64,000 bases of DNA, taken from the NCBI GenBank assembly GCA_018136815.1, contig CM030938.1:3921448-3985447 (forward strand). Reading direction: 5' to 3'. Shown here piece by piece: positions 1 through 10,827 of this stretch (position 1 is the first letter of the stretch; each line of letters opens with the position of its first letter). The notes beneath the pieces are model-generated. The model was given only the letters and a program-made list of their open reading frames with translations. It did no database searches and was not told the origin of the DNA. The position numbers and the translations under genes are program-made. The stretch is from Isochrysis galbana (Eukaryota > Haptophyta > Isochrysidales > Isochrysidaceae).

Positions 1-1326
1 ATCAATCGCCGGAGCCTCATGTGCCCCCACTTACACATTTGCGCGCCAACGTGCCTACCAGCAGTTTTCCCTGGCACTGAGGCAACCAAGCGTGCACCTG
101 CCGAGGTGTAGTCGTAGCTTGCGATCCAGCTGAAGTCCAGCGCCGCCCACAGTTGGCGCTGCTCACGATTGCTGGGCTCCCAGCGAGGCGGGGGTGATGT
201 ACCTATACCTTTAATGGCGGCATAGTATTCTGCAAGATCAGAGCCAAACTCTCCGTAGATCAAAGTCTCATGAGGGCTTGTAGATTCAATGCCGGAAGCA
301 TCGTTGTTACCAGCTCGACGTTCAGAAGTACTGCTACTGTCGGCTTCGACGCGCGGAAAGGTCCCCGTCCACACTGCGTTGGTTTTGTTGAGCCAGTCGG
401 AGAAGAGAAGGTTGCCCGTCAAGATGTGGACTGAGAGCAATTGTGGTCGAACAATCACAATTGCCTTCGAGTGATGCGTCCCGAAGCGCTCACATGGAGG
501 CTGGTAGCAGAGCAGTTTGCCTGTCCCGGCGACGTCTCGCTCCTTTGCGGCGGCGGCGGCGGCAGCAGCGCGGCTGCGCGGCGGCATGCCGTCACCTGAG
601 TGGATAGGTGCGGTTGACATGAGTGTAAGGTTGATAAGGTAGCGCCCACCGCCACATGGGAGATGAGGGGTGCGCGCTTGCCGGGCACCATGAAAGACAC
701 GAAGTACGCCGCTGTTTCGAAAAAGAAAGGCACGGAGCGCTGGACAGCTCTCGAAAACCCAGTCGAGATCGATCATGAAGTTGTGCAGGTGCACCTGCAG
801 CAGTTGGGTGCAACCTGTCGATAAGATAGAGAAAGAGAACACATTCGTGTAGAGCCCACGTGAATCCCATGGGCATGCACCCCTGTCTTCCACCCATCCA
901 CGCCCCCCAGAATTGCCGATGATCGAGTGATGGGCGCAGAGGCCGACGTATGGAGTGGGACGCCAGAAGCTGCACAGAGATCAGATCCCATCTGTCGCCC
1001 CCCCCCCCCCCCAGCCCTAGACGCGAGTGGCTCGCGCTTGCGCTAGCATTGGCTAGGTGAGAATGATACATGTGATTCAGAACTAGAGAGCACAGGCAGG
1101 CTGAGCCCACCTCTACCGCATCCGCCAGCTGCTGCACTGAGAGGAGATCCCACAGATCGACTGCGCTCTCATTCACTTCTTCAGGCAGCCGCCAGCCCCA
1201 GTGGAGGCGACTGAAGCGCCAGGCTAGCGGCGCAACCGACCTTCCCCCTTCTTCGCTGCCATCGAACCGTGCGCGCTTCGTGCCGCAACGCCGCACCCCC
1301 GCCTCCACCTCCCCGCCCTCTTCCAT
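1..1326 (-). CDS. TDP1: Tyrosyl-DNA phosphodiesterase 1 (TDP1), 3' end off the window
   Basis: TDP1 hydrolyses 3'-phosphotyrosyl bonds left by trapped topoisomerase I in the nucleus. Exon 1 (1326-1111) starts at the ATG at 1326 and ends with LADAVE at a GTGGGC donor. Exon 2 (794-1) follows a CTGCAG acceptor and stays open to the edge; both junctions are phase 0. Exon 2 opens with NFMIDLDWVFESCP, the FNYMFDvDW-type core of TDP1. It then has a first HKN motif, HHSK followed by Asn exactly 20 residues after the second His, within VHILTGNLLFSDW. Further on come YDYTSAGARLVASVPG and WGHMRLRRL, matching the family's GSVPG and WGHxRLxxLL segments. The second HKN half would lie beyond position 1. An alanine run (roughly 540-580) sits in the linker. 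The start and intron limits are inferred; another acceptor near 992 would add an exon. Confidence 0.86.
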
Positions 1327-2043
1327 TTCCCGCGCCCACGCCGCCACGCCCCCCCCCCCCCTTCTCCCTCGCTCCCCTCCACTCTTCCCTCCCCCCTTCG
1401 TTCTTCTTCCCCTTCTTCAAGCCTCCCTCCACGTTCGTTCTCTCCTCTCCTCGCGGTCGGTTCGGATCCTCACTTCTCATCTTCTTGCCCTCTCTCTTTT
1501 CTCCTCCCTCTCTCCTCCCTCATCCTTCCTTTCTTCTCTCTCCTCTCTCTCTCCCTCCCAATGATCCTCCCGATATATCTCTACTTTGGCCTCTCTGATA
1601 CTGTCTTTCTCGTCCCTTCCTTTCTCCTCTTGGCTGCCTCCTCGGCATGGCGGCCACATATCGTCGTTGCTCTCGTCGTCGTCGGTCGGGCGGCGTGTGG
1701 TGGGGGTCGCTCATCAGTCCACTCTCTCACAGTCGTCGGCATTACACGAATCCTGGCCTTTTTTTCATTCACATGATCTCGCCCCCGCCCCCCCCCCAGA
1801 GAGCGGGAAACGAGGTCCTCCCTCCTCTCTCCCTCCCTCTCTCTGTCTCTCCCTCTCTTTCCCTCTCTCTCTCTCTCTCTCTCTCCCTCCCTCCCCCTCT
1901 CTCTCTGTCTCTCTCTCTCTCTCTCTCTCCTCTCTCCTCTCTCCTCTCTCCTCTCTTCTCTTTCTCTCTCCCTTTTATCTCTCTTTCTCTCTCTCTCGCT
2001 CTCTCTCTCTCCCTCCCCGCGCACCCCCCCCGTCCCCCTCCCC
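1327..2043. promoter_or_regulatory. Divergent intergenic region with CT-rich leader
   Basis: This stretch separates the divergent TDP1 and methyltransferase starts. On the + strand it is strongly pyrimidine-rich, with long CT dinucleotide runs at about 1810-2040 ending just before the ATG at 2044, and a second CT-rich block at about 1360-1560. It probably holds both promoters and the methyltransferase leader. Long reading frames here on both strands are products of the simple repeat and not genes. Confidence 0.6.
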
Positions 2044-3200
2044 ATGGCGTCCAACACGCCCCAGAAATCCGGCACCTTCGAGTGGGTCTCTGGATGGACC
2101 GAGCAGCTAACACGTCTGCTCAACCCCATCGCCCTCGGCCTCCACCGTGAGGGCGGACTCTGTGCTGTCGACATCGGCTGCGGAACTTCCGAGCTCGCCC
2201 TCCACCTCGCGCAGGTGTGCCACCTCTCCCTCTACCACGGTGTCCCCCCTGCACCTTCCTCCTCCGTCCGGTCTTCCCAGACGAAGCCTCATTGGAGTCG
2301 AACGTGTGCGAAGCCTACGCACTACTCCTGCTGCGTCTCGTGTCTCCTGCTTCTCGCTGCAACTGCCGCAGCCATCGGTCCGATCCCATTGCAGAGAGAA
2401 ATCGCACGCTCTCATGCGCATTTGGGTGGGTTAGCGTGGGATGGATACCCCTGATCTGGAGAAGGGCAGTCGGAGGAGAAAACGTCCTTACTTGTTTGAC
2501 GCGGTGAATATGTTTGGCACCCATGTAGATTCCGGGCATCTCTTCGGTGTTTGCCCTTGACCGCGACGCCGAGTGCATCATGCATATGAAAGAGGCGAAT
2601 CGAGAAAGCAAGGTGGAATGGATAACATGGGATCTCGGTGTGCTCATGCGACCGTATCTAGACCACAGGCACACACACGGCTCGTGGTCATTCTTGAATT
2701 ACCACGTGTCATACGTGTCAATGCCACTTCCAATTCTGACCTGCCAGGGGCAAGTGGCTCTGACGAAGGGCTAACGACTCCGTTGCCAGCCTCATGCTCG
2801 ATTGTTGTGGATAAGGGGACTCTAGATTGCGCCCTCGTTGAGGGCAAGTGCGCTGCCCTACTTTGTGCGGTGGACAAGCTCATGCCTCCAGGCGGCGTGT
2901 ATGCCGTCATATCTTTCCGTCAGGTGTGGCTTCTTTATGTCTATGCGAGGTTGACCCCTAATAGGTGCACACTGCGTCACCGCACTCAGGCACCGGCCGG
3001 AACTCTCAGGTTACGCCTGCTCTGTCGCAGGCGAAACTTCTCAAGCGTATTTTTGCGAGTCCAGCGCTAGCATGGACCATAGAGACAATCATGGACCTGC
3101 GAGACAATGATGTGACTGAAGCCCTGCCGGCTGTCGATGCGATGACAAACGTTGCACAGTGCGAAGCATATACACCTTATGTTACTAGTAGGAACGATGA
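2044..3200 (+). CDS. METTL13/EEF1A-KMT-type class I methyltransferase, 3' end in N gap
   Basis: A SAM-dependent methyltransferase of the METTL12/METTL13/EEF1AKMT4 group, whose characterised members methylate lysines or termini of proteins. Exons are 2044-2214, 2529-2637, 2748-2923 and 3031 to the gap at 3201. All have GT donors and AG acceptors, and the phases agree (0, 1, 0). Exon 1 carries motif I, VDIGCGTSELALHL. Exon 2 carries the strand-2 acidic loop FALDRDAECI and the WITWDL strand. Exon 3 has SIVVDKGTLDCAL, the VDKGTLDA signature of this group, and PPGGVYAVISF. Exon 4 encodes AKLLKRIFASPALAW. About 209 residues are visible. The start follows a CT-rich leader. The protein substrate cannot be told, and the last exon is cut by the gap. 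Confidence 0.8.
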
Positions 3201-3300
3201 NNNNNNNNNNNNNNNNNNNNNNNNNNNNNNNNNNNNNNNNNNNNNNNNNNNNNNNNNNNNNNNNNNNNNNNNNNNNNNNNNNNNNNNNNNNNNNNNNNNN
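3201..3300. other. Assembly gap (100 N)
   Basis: One hundred N. It hides the 3' end of the methyltransferase from the left and the C-terminus of the TPR gene from the right; these two genes converge here. The true gap length is unknown. Confidence 0.99.
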
Positions 3301-6300
3301 CGTCATCGATTCCTACCTCCTTCCATATGGGTTCGCCATCCACACCAAAGATGCGAGCTGGATCTGCAGCAGCCGCGTCGAGCAACTCGGCACACGCGTC
3401 GGACGCGAGGCGCGATTCAGCATCACCGCGCACTCGCATGTGAATCGATTGGTGTGTGGTTCGCCACCGCTCGACCGCTAGGGCGACACGCACTTGCTGT
3501 CGCGTAAGGGACTCCTCGAGGCGTGCCGAAGGGCCTGCCTTGAAAAGGTCGAGGTACGCCGAGAGCTCCGAATGAACGGCCGCGGTGGTCGGGTGGTGAA
3601 TCTTAGAGCAGCCTCTGCGTTGCTGCTGCTTGTCGCTCGATGTGGCAAATAGAACACTACTCCACAGCCGTTGATATCGCTCCATCGCGCCAATAGGATC
3701 GCCTTGAAGAGCGAGCAGCCGTCCAGCATTGGCGATTGCCGGCTTGTGAGTTGGGCAGCGCTCTGAGGCCTCGTTGTATTGATAAAGCGCGGCACCGAGT
3801 TGGCCTGCTTCCTCAAGGCGCACACCCAATTCAACCTGCAGAGCAGCAAGGAGCTCGCTCCCCTCCTTCACGTCTTCGCTGCTTGTTCTACCCGCTGTGC
3901 CCATCCCCGTAAAATTCGTTGGCAAGGCATCATCTACACGCGAGACAAACCCTCGACCTGGAGTAACTGAAAGCCTTGGGTCGCATCCTCCTGCGTTGCG
4001 CTGTACATCCTCCGCAGTTGCAGTTGACTGGAAGCTAGTATGCGGAGTGAGTAGAGGCCGGAAGGCCCGAGACAGGATTGTCATCGCTGCATGGAGCTCG
4101 TCAATCGCCAACTCGCTCGCCCTCGCACTACGAGAACGAGCACTCCAGATTAAGAGTAGGGCTCCCTCGAAGCGGGTCTGCTTACCGGCAGACGTATGTA
4201 GGACGCGCAGCGGTTCGCTAAAGCAAAGGAGCCCCTCAGCGCCGGCCTTATCGCCTTTTAGCTGTCGGTCAAGGGCCTCATTCAGATGATCGAGCTTGAC
4301 AGTTGTCGGGATAGATGCGGATGGGGGCAGGGGCTCGGGAGGCTCCGTGCCATCCTCCAAGACTGCGTCACTCTTGGTGTTGCTGTTGTCCCGGCTTGGT
4401 CTACCACCATCCACACCTTGCGGGAGTGCCCGTCCGAGCACCGCGCACAAGACTCGCATCTGCCATCGCGTAAGAGGGGGCGAAGTCTCTGCGCTCGGTG
4501 TAAAGCGAGTGTCGAGTGCAGGATGCGATCCCGCCGCGAGTGGGAAAAGGAGACGCGCGGCGGCGCCGAAGTCAGCGACGCCCGCCTCGAGGCAAGTACA
4601 CCATCCTTCAACAGGTTGTTTGAGTGAAGCGAGTACACCAAGCTGCGCTGCGGCTGCGTCCACGTCAGCCTCTTCTGCCAATGCCGAAGCGCACTGGGCG
4701 GGTGCAGAGTCTTTGTCCTCGAGCCTCAGCCTCAGATGCGCGTGCTTCCTCCAGGCCTCCTTGTGCATTTCGCGAAGCATTCCTCGGGCCGCGTGCCAAT
4801 CATTTGCACGAATTGCCACACGTGCGCCATTGACCCGAGCAGTGGAGTCAAGGAGCGCGGCCACGACCAAATCGCGCCGGGCTGCCGCCATATCGCCCAG
4901 GTCGGCCGAGGCGACCGCGCGATTGTTTCGCGCGGCTGCCTCAATCATCCCACCACGAAGCCTCTCTTCTGCAACCTTACCCGTCATTTTTGCCTGTCCG
5001 CCCCTAGCGCTCAGACCATCGGCGTCGGCCGAAGAAAGTCCTACGGCTGTGTTCAAATGAACAAGGGCCTCTTGCGGCCGACAGGCGGCCACGAAAAGCG
5101 CTCCTAGGTTGGCGAGGCTTTGTCGATGCTCAGGCCAGCGTGCGAGCGCGCGAGCGTAGCAAGCCTCGGCCTCTGCCGCGAGCTTGACGGCAGGATCGTC
5201 GCTCGCATCAGCCGCCGCTTGTGCCGTCTGCGCCATTGCAGCATGCTGCTGGCTTGCGCCTCGGCGTAACAGCGGGAGGGAGGACATGGCGATACAGCAC
5301 TTGTCCGAAACTGCTCCCCGCACACCGGCTTCGATACCGGCGCTCCCCGGGGAATCAGTGGTGGATGTGCCCGTTTGTCTTCCTAGCAGTTGGTCGACAG
5401 CCGTCGGAAGACCGCCCGTGCAGAGCGTGCCGCCGGTCGAGGCGGCTGAGCCTTTCCGCCTTGGCACGGCGACGGCGCCACTCGTTCGGCAGCTTAGCGG
5501 CGGGGGAGGTGCACGCCCGCCAAGCAAGGTGGCCATCGCCGCTGCCTCGTTAGCTGCTTGTCTTGCCGCCTCCTTGGCTGCGGCTTCGCGTGTGACGCCA
5601 ACGTTGCACCATGCGGTCGCAGCCATCCGCCGGATGGACTGCGTTGCGCCGCCGTGCGAGGCGAGCAGGTCCAGGGAAGTAGAGGCTGCCTCGAGATCGC
5701 ATGTTGCCTGCGTAACGTTCATGCGGAGTGTAAAGCGAGGAACATGAGAAGGGACTGCACTCCAGAGTCGAGTATGGCGGCCATCCGTTTGATCGGCTGC
5801 TATGGGACTGGCAGCTTGCCCATGCACAGCACGGCTCTCGTGTGACAAGGCTCAGCACGGCCGGGCAGGGCTAGATGCAGACTCACCTGTCCAACATCGC
5901 CCGCTGCCCAAAGCAGTCTGGCGCGACTGAGCTGGACGCTCGACGCCTCGATCGCAGCGGCGCCGTGATCTGCGACGAGTGGCGCTAGCAATTCAAGCGC
6001 AAAGCCGTAAAGCGGAAGTGCGACCTGAGCACCAGCCCTACGACCCTCACCGGCAGTGCGACCGGTGCTAGACTCAGCAGCGGCTGCCAATTGCCGAACG
6101 CACGTGGCGAGCATGATCACTCGCTCAGGATCTGAATTTGCCTTGGACACATGCGATTGCGCCCGATTGCCTCCACGATGAACGGCGTGGTTGGATGCTT
6201 CTGCTGTTGACGCATCGCGCTTGCAGCCATTGTTTGGCCGGCGGACTTGCGCCCAGAGCTCTGGTGGAGCGGAGATGGCGTGTGCTGGAAGGGCGCGGAG

Positions 6301-9300
6301 GAGCTGTGCAGCCGCGTCCCGGAATGGCTCCGCCGCTTTGATTGAGGCATCTGCGGAAACGTCCGCACGTCCAGCATGCTCAGGGTCCTCCGAGACCATT
6401 GACTCGACAATCGCCTCTGCCTTGGCCGAAATTGCGGCGCTTGTGATGAAGGCGCGGTAGAGTGACGGCAAAGGGTCGTCTCCATCGGCAACCGACGCCT
6501 TGTTAAATTCGTCCATAGCCGCCTTGTCATCGCCTGCTAGCCAACGCGCCCATCCGAGTGCCGTGCGGACTGCGCACGAGCCTGGACGTAACGTCAGCAC
6601 GGTCCGCAGCTCCTCCACGAGGGCCTCGAGCCGCGACGATTGCGTTGCCGTTGGCATCGACCCCGCTACGCGAACCTTAGCCATTTCAGCCCCGTGCGCG
6701 TGCAGCCATAGCCGAGCTCGCGCCTCGGTCAGCTTGGCCACTTCGAGAGGATCTAAGGCCAACTCCTTGTCCAAAGCATCGCGCAGGGGTGCATCCGCAT
6801 CCTCAAGCCTCCCCTCTCGTGCCCGCAGCGCAGAGAGGGCGAGGCGAGCAGGAAGGTGCCTAGAGTCATAGTCGCTGAGCAGTGTCTGCAAGGCCACCTC
6901 AGCGTCGGCGGTGCGTTGGTTGGTGTGGCCGAGGAGAAGCGCGCGTTGGTACAACACGAGTGGCACCAGCGATGTCCACGGCTTTTCGTCGACAGTGCGC
7001 TCGTGGCGTTCCTCCGCCGTCTCGCCCACGCCTTGAGATGCGTCGCGTCCGCCTTTGGTCGACGACGACAAGCACGAGATGCCATGACTCTGCAGCCATC
7101 GAAGGGCCTCCTCGTTAGCTGCTAACGCGGCCTTGCTATCAATCTCGCTCAGCGCGTTGGCGAGCGCATATTGCGCGACCGCCTTGCCGCCCTTGGGCAT
7201 GAGCGTTTCGCCCATCGCCGCCGCCGCGCGCAGAGCTGCCGCGGCCTCCGTCTTGCGACGGTAGCGGGAGCTCAACGTACCAAAGACGTAGCGCGCGAAC
7301 CACAATTGCTTCGGATGGAGCGAATCGGTAGCCTCCGCCTCTGCGTGCAGGGCTCGGCGCATCGCCTCCAAGGCCTCAATGAGCGCCTCCTCTGCGTGGC
7401 GGGCAGCCAATTTAGCGGCCGCGCTCGTCGAACCCCTCGCGCACCGGCTACTACCATCCCTTGGCTGGAGGAGTCTGGCTGCCATCTGGGCGTGTAGCAT
7501 GCCACGCGCGAACCAAGCGCGAGCTGGGGACTCGCCATGCTCCGCCATTGCCTCCGCCGCCTGCCGGTACGCGACCGCCGCCTCGCGCTCTCGGCCCTGC
7601 AGCGAGAGCAGGTGGGCCGCGCGGAGGGACACGCCATCACCTGCCCTTTCGACGGCTTCTGCTGCCGCCGCCGCATCGCCATGGCGCAGGCGGAGATCGG
7701 CGAGCGTGTGCAATGCTCGGCGGCCATCGCGATCACCTAGCATTGCCGCCGCACCCTCGAGCGCCGCCATCGCAGCAACCTCCTCGGCCTCCCCCTGCGG
7801 CCGGGAAACCCCGCACTTTTGATCAGCGGCTTCCTCGCCCTCTCCGGACTCATCGTCGCTGCCAATCGGCCCGGATTGATGTCGCGTGCCAAAGTCCGAC
7901 GTGCGCAGCAGCACGTTCCCTGTTGGCCCCCGCGCGCGCGCAGCGGCGAGCAGCAACAGCTCTGCACGCCGCATGTGCACGCGCCCCACTGCCCGTCGTA
8001 GCTTTGGAACGGCCCGACAAAGCGCGGCGTGTGCCTGGCGCAGTGGCCTGCACGTGATGGGCAGCTTCATAGCGTCGGCGGCGGCGCGAGCGTCGCCCTT
8101 CCCCTCCAAAAGCATCGAGCGCATCCAGCACACCTGGAGCTCGCATAAAACCAAGGCAGCGCGGTCGCGCTCTGAGCCCGGCTTCATAGAGCGTTGGAGG
8201 AATTCCCCAAGCGACTCGTGCGCACGAAGGAGGGCTCCGAAGGCCTCGTCGCACAGAGCCGCTGCCATGGCGCTCTCGTCGTCCATGCCGATTGCACCAA
8301 TGCACCACCGAGCCATCGCCATCGAGGCATCGAAAGCGCCGCGCGGTGGCGATTCGGTGCACACCTGCCACTCCCACCCGCCTGCAGCCCACGTTTCTAG
8401 AGAGCTGAGGGTGGCAGCGGCCTCTGCGGCACGGCCGGCCGCGAGCAGCCCGATTGACGTTTGGATAAGCGCCTCGCCTAGCCGGTCCGCGACGTCACTT
8501 TCCTCAATCACAAGCCCGAGGCGCTCCGCCTCGATGGAAATTTCGCCGCCGGTGGACTCCGCGCTACCATCCCGGCCAGAAGCAGGCAACTTCTCGGCAT
8601 TAAACTTGCTCACCCTCGTCTGATTTGCAGGCGTGCGGCGGCGGCCCGCATCCCTGGCCGTGCCAGCTGCGTCCGCCGCGTCCCTCTTGACAAACCCGGC
8701 TTCAATCAGCGCCTCAAGGTTGCTGAGGACCACGGGCGACGGCCGACCGACAACCGGAGTTTCGCGGTCGGCCTCCGCCTCCAGTGAGAGGCGGTATTCG
8801 CGCCACGAGGTGGCACAAGAGGCGAGCTGCGCCCAGCCTCCTCCCACGGCGCTCCAGCTCGTGGGCAGCGAATGGGAGAGGGCCTCGAGCAATTGTCCGC
8901 AGAGCATTGCTAGCACAGCTGGTCTGGCCGGGGGGATGCCTTGCGCGAATGTCTCGCCGCTCGCAAGCCGAGACTGACCGCTGAAAAGCTCGTCCAACAG
9001 CTCGACTAACGCGATCGCCGCAGCGCCTGCGTGCGGCGGCGTCGGCATCCCGGCGATTGTTTCACGTCCGCTCGGCACCTCGATCATACCTCGGAGTTTG
9101 CTGAGCAGTGCGACGTATCGCGCCGTCTGCCCGAGCAGCCGGTAACAGTCGAGCTGGCCCACGAGCGCCTCCAGCTCGAGCGCATGGTGTGTGAGCCCAT
9201 CCTCGTCATGCGCGCGCGCCTCATCCTCATGCTCGACCCGGTGCTCGTCGCCCAGCGGGTCGATTAGCACTGGCAGCCGCACCTTTGGCGCCTCGCTACC

Positions 9301-9846
9301 CTCTCTCGCCGCCGCAGCGGCTCGCTCGGCCAGCGCCTCAGCGGCCGCGCAGAGCTCTCTGGCCGCGAGGTCGGCCGCTTCCTCCGCATCATCGCGTAGC
9401 GCGGCGGCGAGCGCGCGCGCGCTCTTCTCGAGGCGCTGTGAGGGGTCAGTCAGTGCCGAAGCGGCTCCCCCTCCCAACAGAAAGGGGGAGAAGGCGGACT
9501 CCTCCCCCGTGGAGCGCGTCCTCGCTGCACCGTGCCCCTCGCACGTTGTCTTCCCCTTGAGTTCCGACGCGCCCAGCCCTCCTGCCAGCCGCGCCCCGAC
9601 CCCCGCGCGGGCAGAGGAGCAGGAGGAGGAAGGGCGGTGGGCGGTTGCGGGAGGAGAGAGGTGGCTCTCTTTCGAGAGACAAGGAGAGAAGGGCCCAGGG
9701 TGAAGGAGGGCGGCGGCGCTGGCGTAGAGAGTGCACGCGCGCTCGAAGCGCAGCGCGGAACGAGCTCGGCTTGCCGCGTTCAGTAGCCAAGCCACCCCCG
9801 CGAGGCTCTCGCGGCTGAGGGGAAGAGGGCCGACCCCCTCCGCCAT
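3301..9846 (-). CDS. Giant tetratricopeptide-repeat protein, C-terminus in gap
   Basis: A helical-repeat scaffold protein of unknown function, with about 2,120 residues visible. Exon 1 is 9846-5887, starting at MAEGVGPLPLSRESLAG just below a purine-rich + strand tract (a CT-rich leader in sense). A GTGAGT donor follows WAAGDVGQ. The best in-phase acceptor is ACGCAG, giving exon 2 from 5707 (ATCDLEAASTSLDLL). The join restores a TPR-like helix. TPR-like units recur throughout: for example ALGWARWLAGDDKAAMDEF in exon 1, and ARALARWPEHRQSLANLGAL and ALYQYNEASERCPTHKPAIA in exon 2. Alanine, arginine and glutamate dominate. No enzyme domain is visible. I cannot assign an orthologue; a ciliary or RNA-surveillance TPR scaffold is possible but unproven. 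An extended N-terminus upstream of 9846 would be low-complexity translation of the leader. Confidence 0.75.
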
Positions 9847-10812
9847 CCTAGAGAGAGAAGGGGGGAAGGAGGGGTGGAAGAGGGAGAAGAGGAGGCAGTG
9901 GAGAGGAAGGAGAAACAGAAGAGAAAGAGAAGAAAAGTAGTGCAGGGAGACGATGGAGGAAGAGAGAGAGAGAATGCGGAGAGGGGAGAGAGACCGCGAC
10001 CCACACACAGATGTAAAAGATTGAAGGAGGAGTAGAGTAGAGGAGATCCTCCCGTCCTCTCTCCCTCTCGCTGTCCGCCCCCCCCCCCCCCTTTCCCCCT
10101 TTCTTCCTCTCCCTCCCCCCAAGACTTATCCTCTCCCCCCCCCCCCCCCTTCTTCTCTCTCCTTTTTGCGCTATTCCTGTCTCCTTTCACTCTACTATCT
10201 CTCACAGCTCTCCCCCTTTTCCCTCTCCCTCTTGGCCGCCGGCGGCGAGTCGGGTAAATCAAATACTAGTACAAATTCTGGATCATTGGGTCGCGGGCAA
10301 CTTCTCGCTCCATTTGGGGCTTTGGCTTTGGACGGCGACGTTGATGTTCTCTCGCTCGCAGCTCTGCGCGTTGCTGCACCCTAACCCTAACCTTCTCCTC
10401 CTCCATGGAGAAATACTCGATCTGCACGTGGTGGGTGTTTGTCGCATCCGCGATCAACCTGTTTGGCTGTTTGTTTTAGTTTTAGGAATCGTCTACGTTT
10501 TACGTTTCTATGCCCCTCCTGGTAGGCTGGTAAGCTAGGCACCGTTGGAGAATCTCGCTACGTCCTACGTTCGCCTTCTTCGCCCTCGCCTCCTTTGTCG
10601 CCTAGGAGTACCTTGTCGCCTGCTTTGCCTCTCGCATGGTTTACCTCCTTGCGTGCCCCTAGCGTTTTTAGTTTACGTTTACGTGTTACGTCGCGCGTTT
10701 ATTAGCGTTTAGGTATCGCCGGTCCAAGGGACCGCTCCCTTGTGTGACCCGGATCTCCCTCAGGTGTTGGCCGTTGGATTATATCGTGGCGCTACTTTAC
10801 TTCGGTCTTCAT
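9847..10812. promoter_or_regulatory. TPR-gene leader and intergenic region
   Basis: From 9847 to about 10075 the + strand is purine-rich, which is CT-rich in the sense of the TPR gene and fits its 5' leader. At about 10078 the strand bias flips sharply to C/T runs up to about 10235. The rest is unique-looking sequence with one CCCTAACCCTAACC stretch at about 10379 and AT-richer DNA before the LINE. No gene is evident. Confidence 0.5.
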
Positions 10813-10813
10813 T

Positions 10814-10827
10814 AAACCAGTTATGGT
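10814..10827. repeat. LINE target-site duplication, left copy
   Basis: AAACCAGTTATGGT, identical to 13256-13269 beyond the T-tail of the LINE. It marks the insertion site. Confidence 0.88.
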
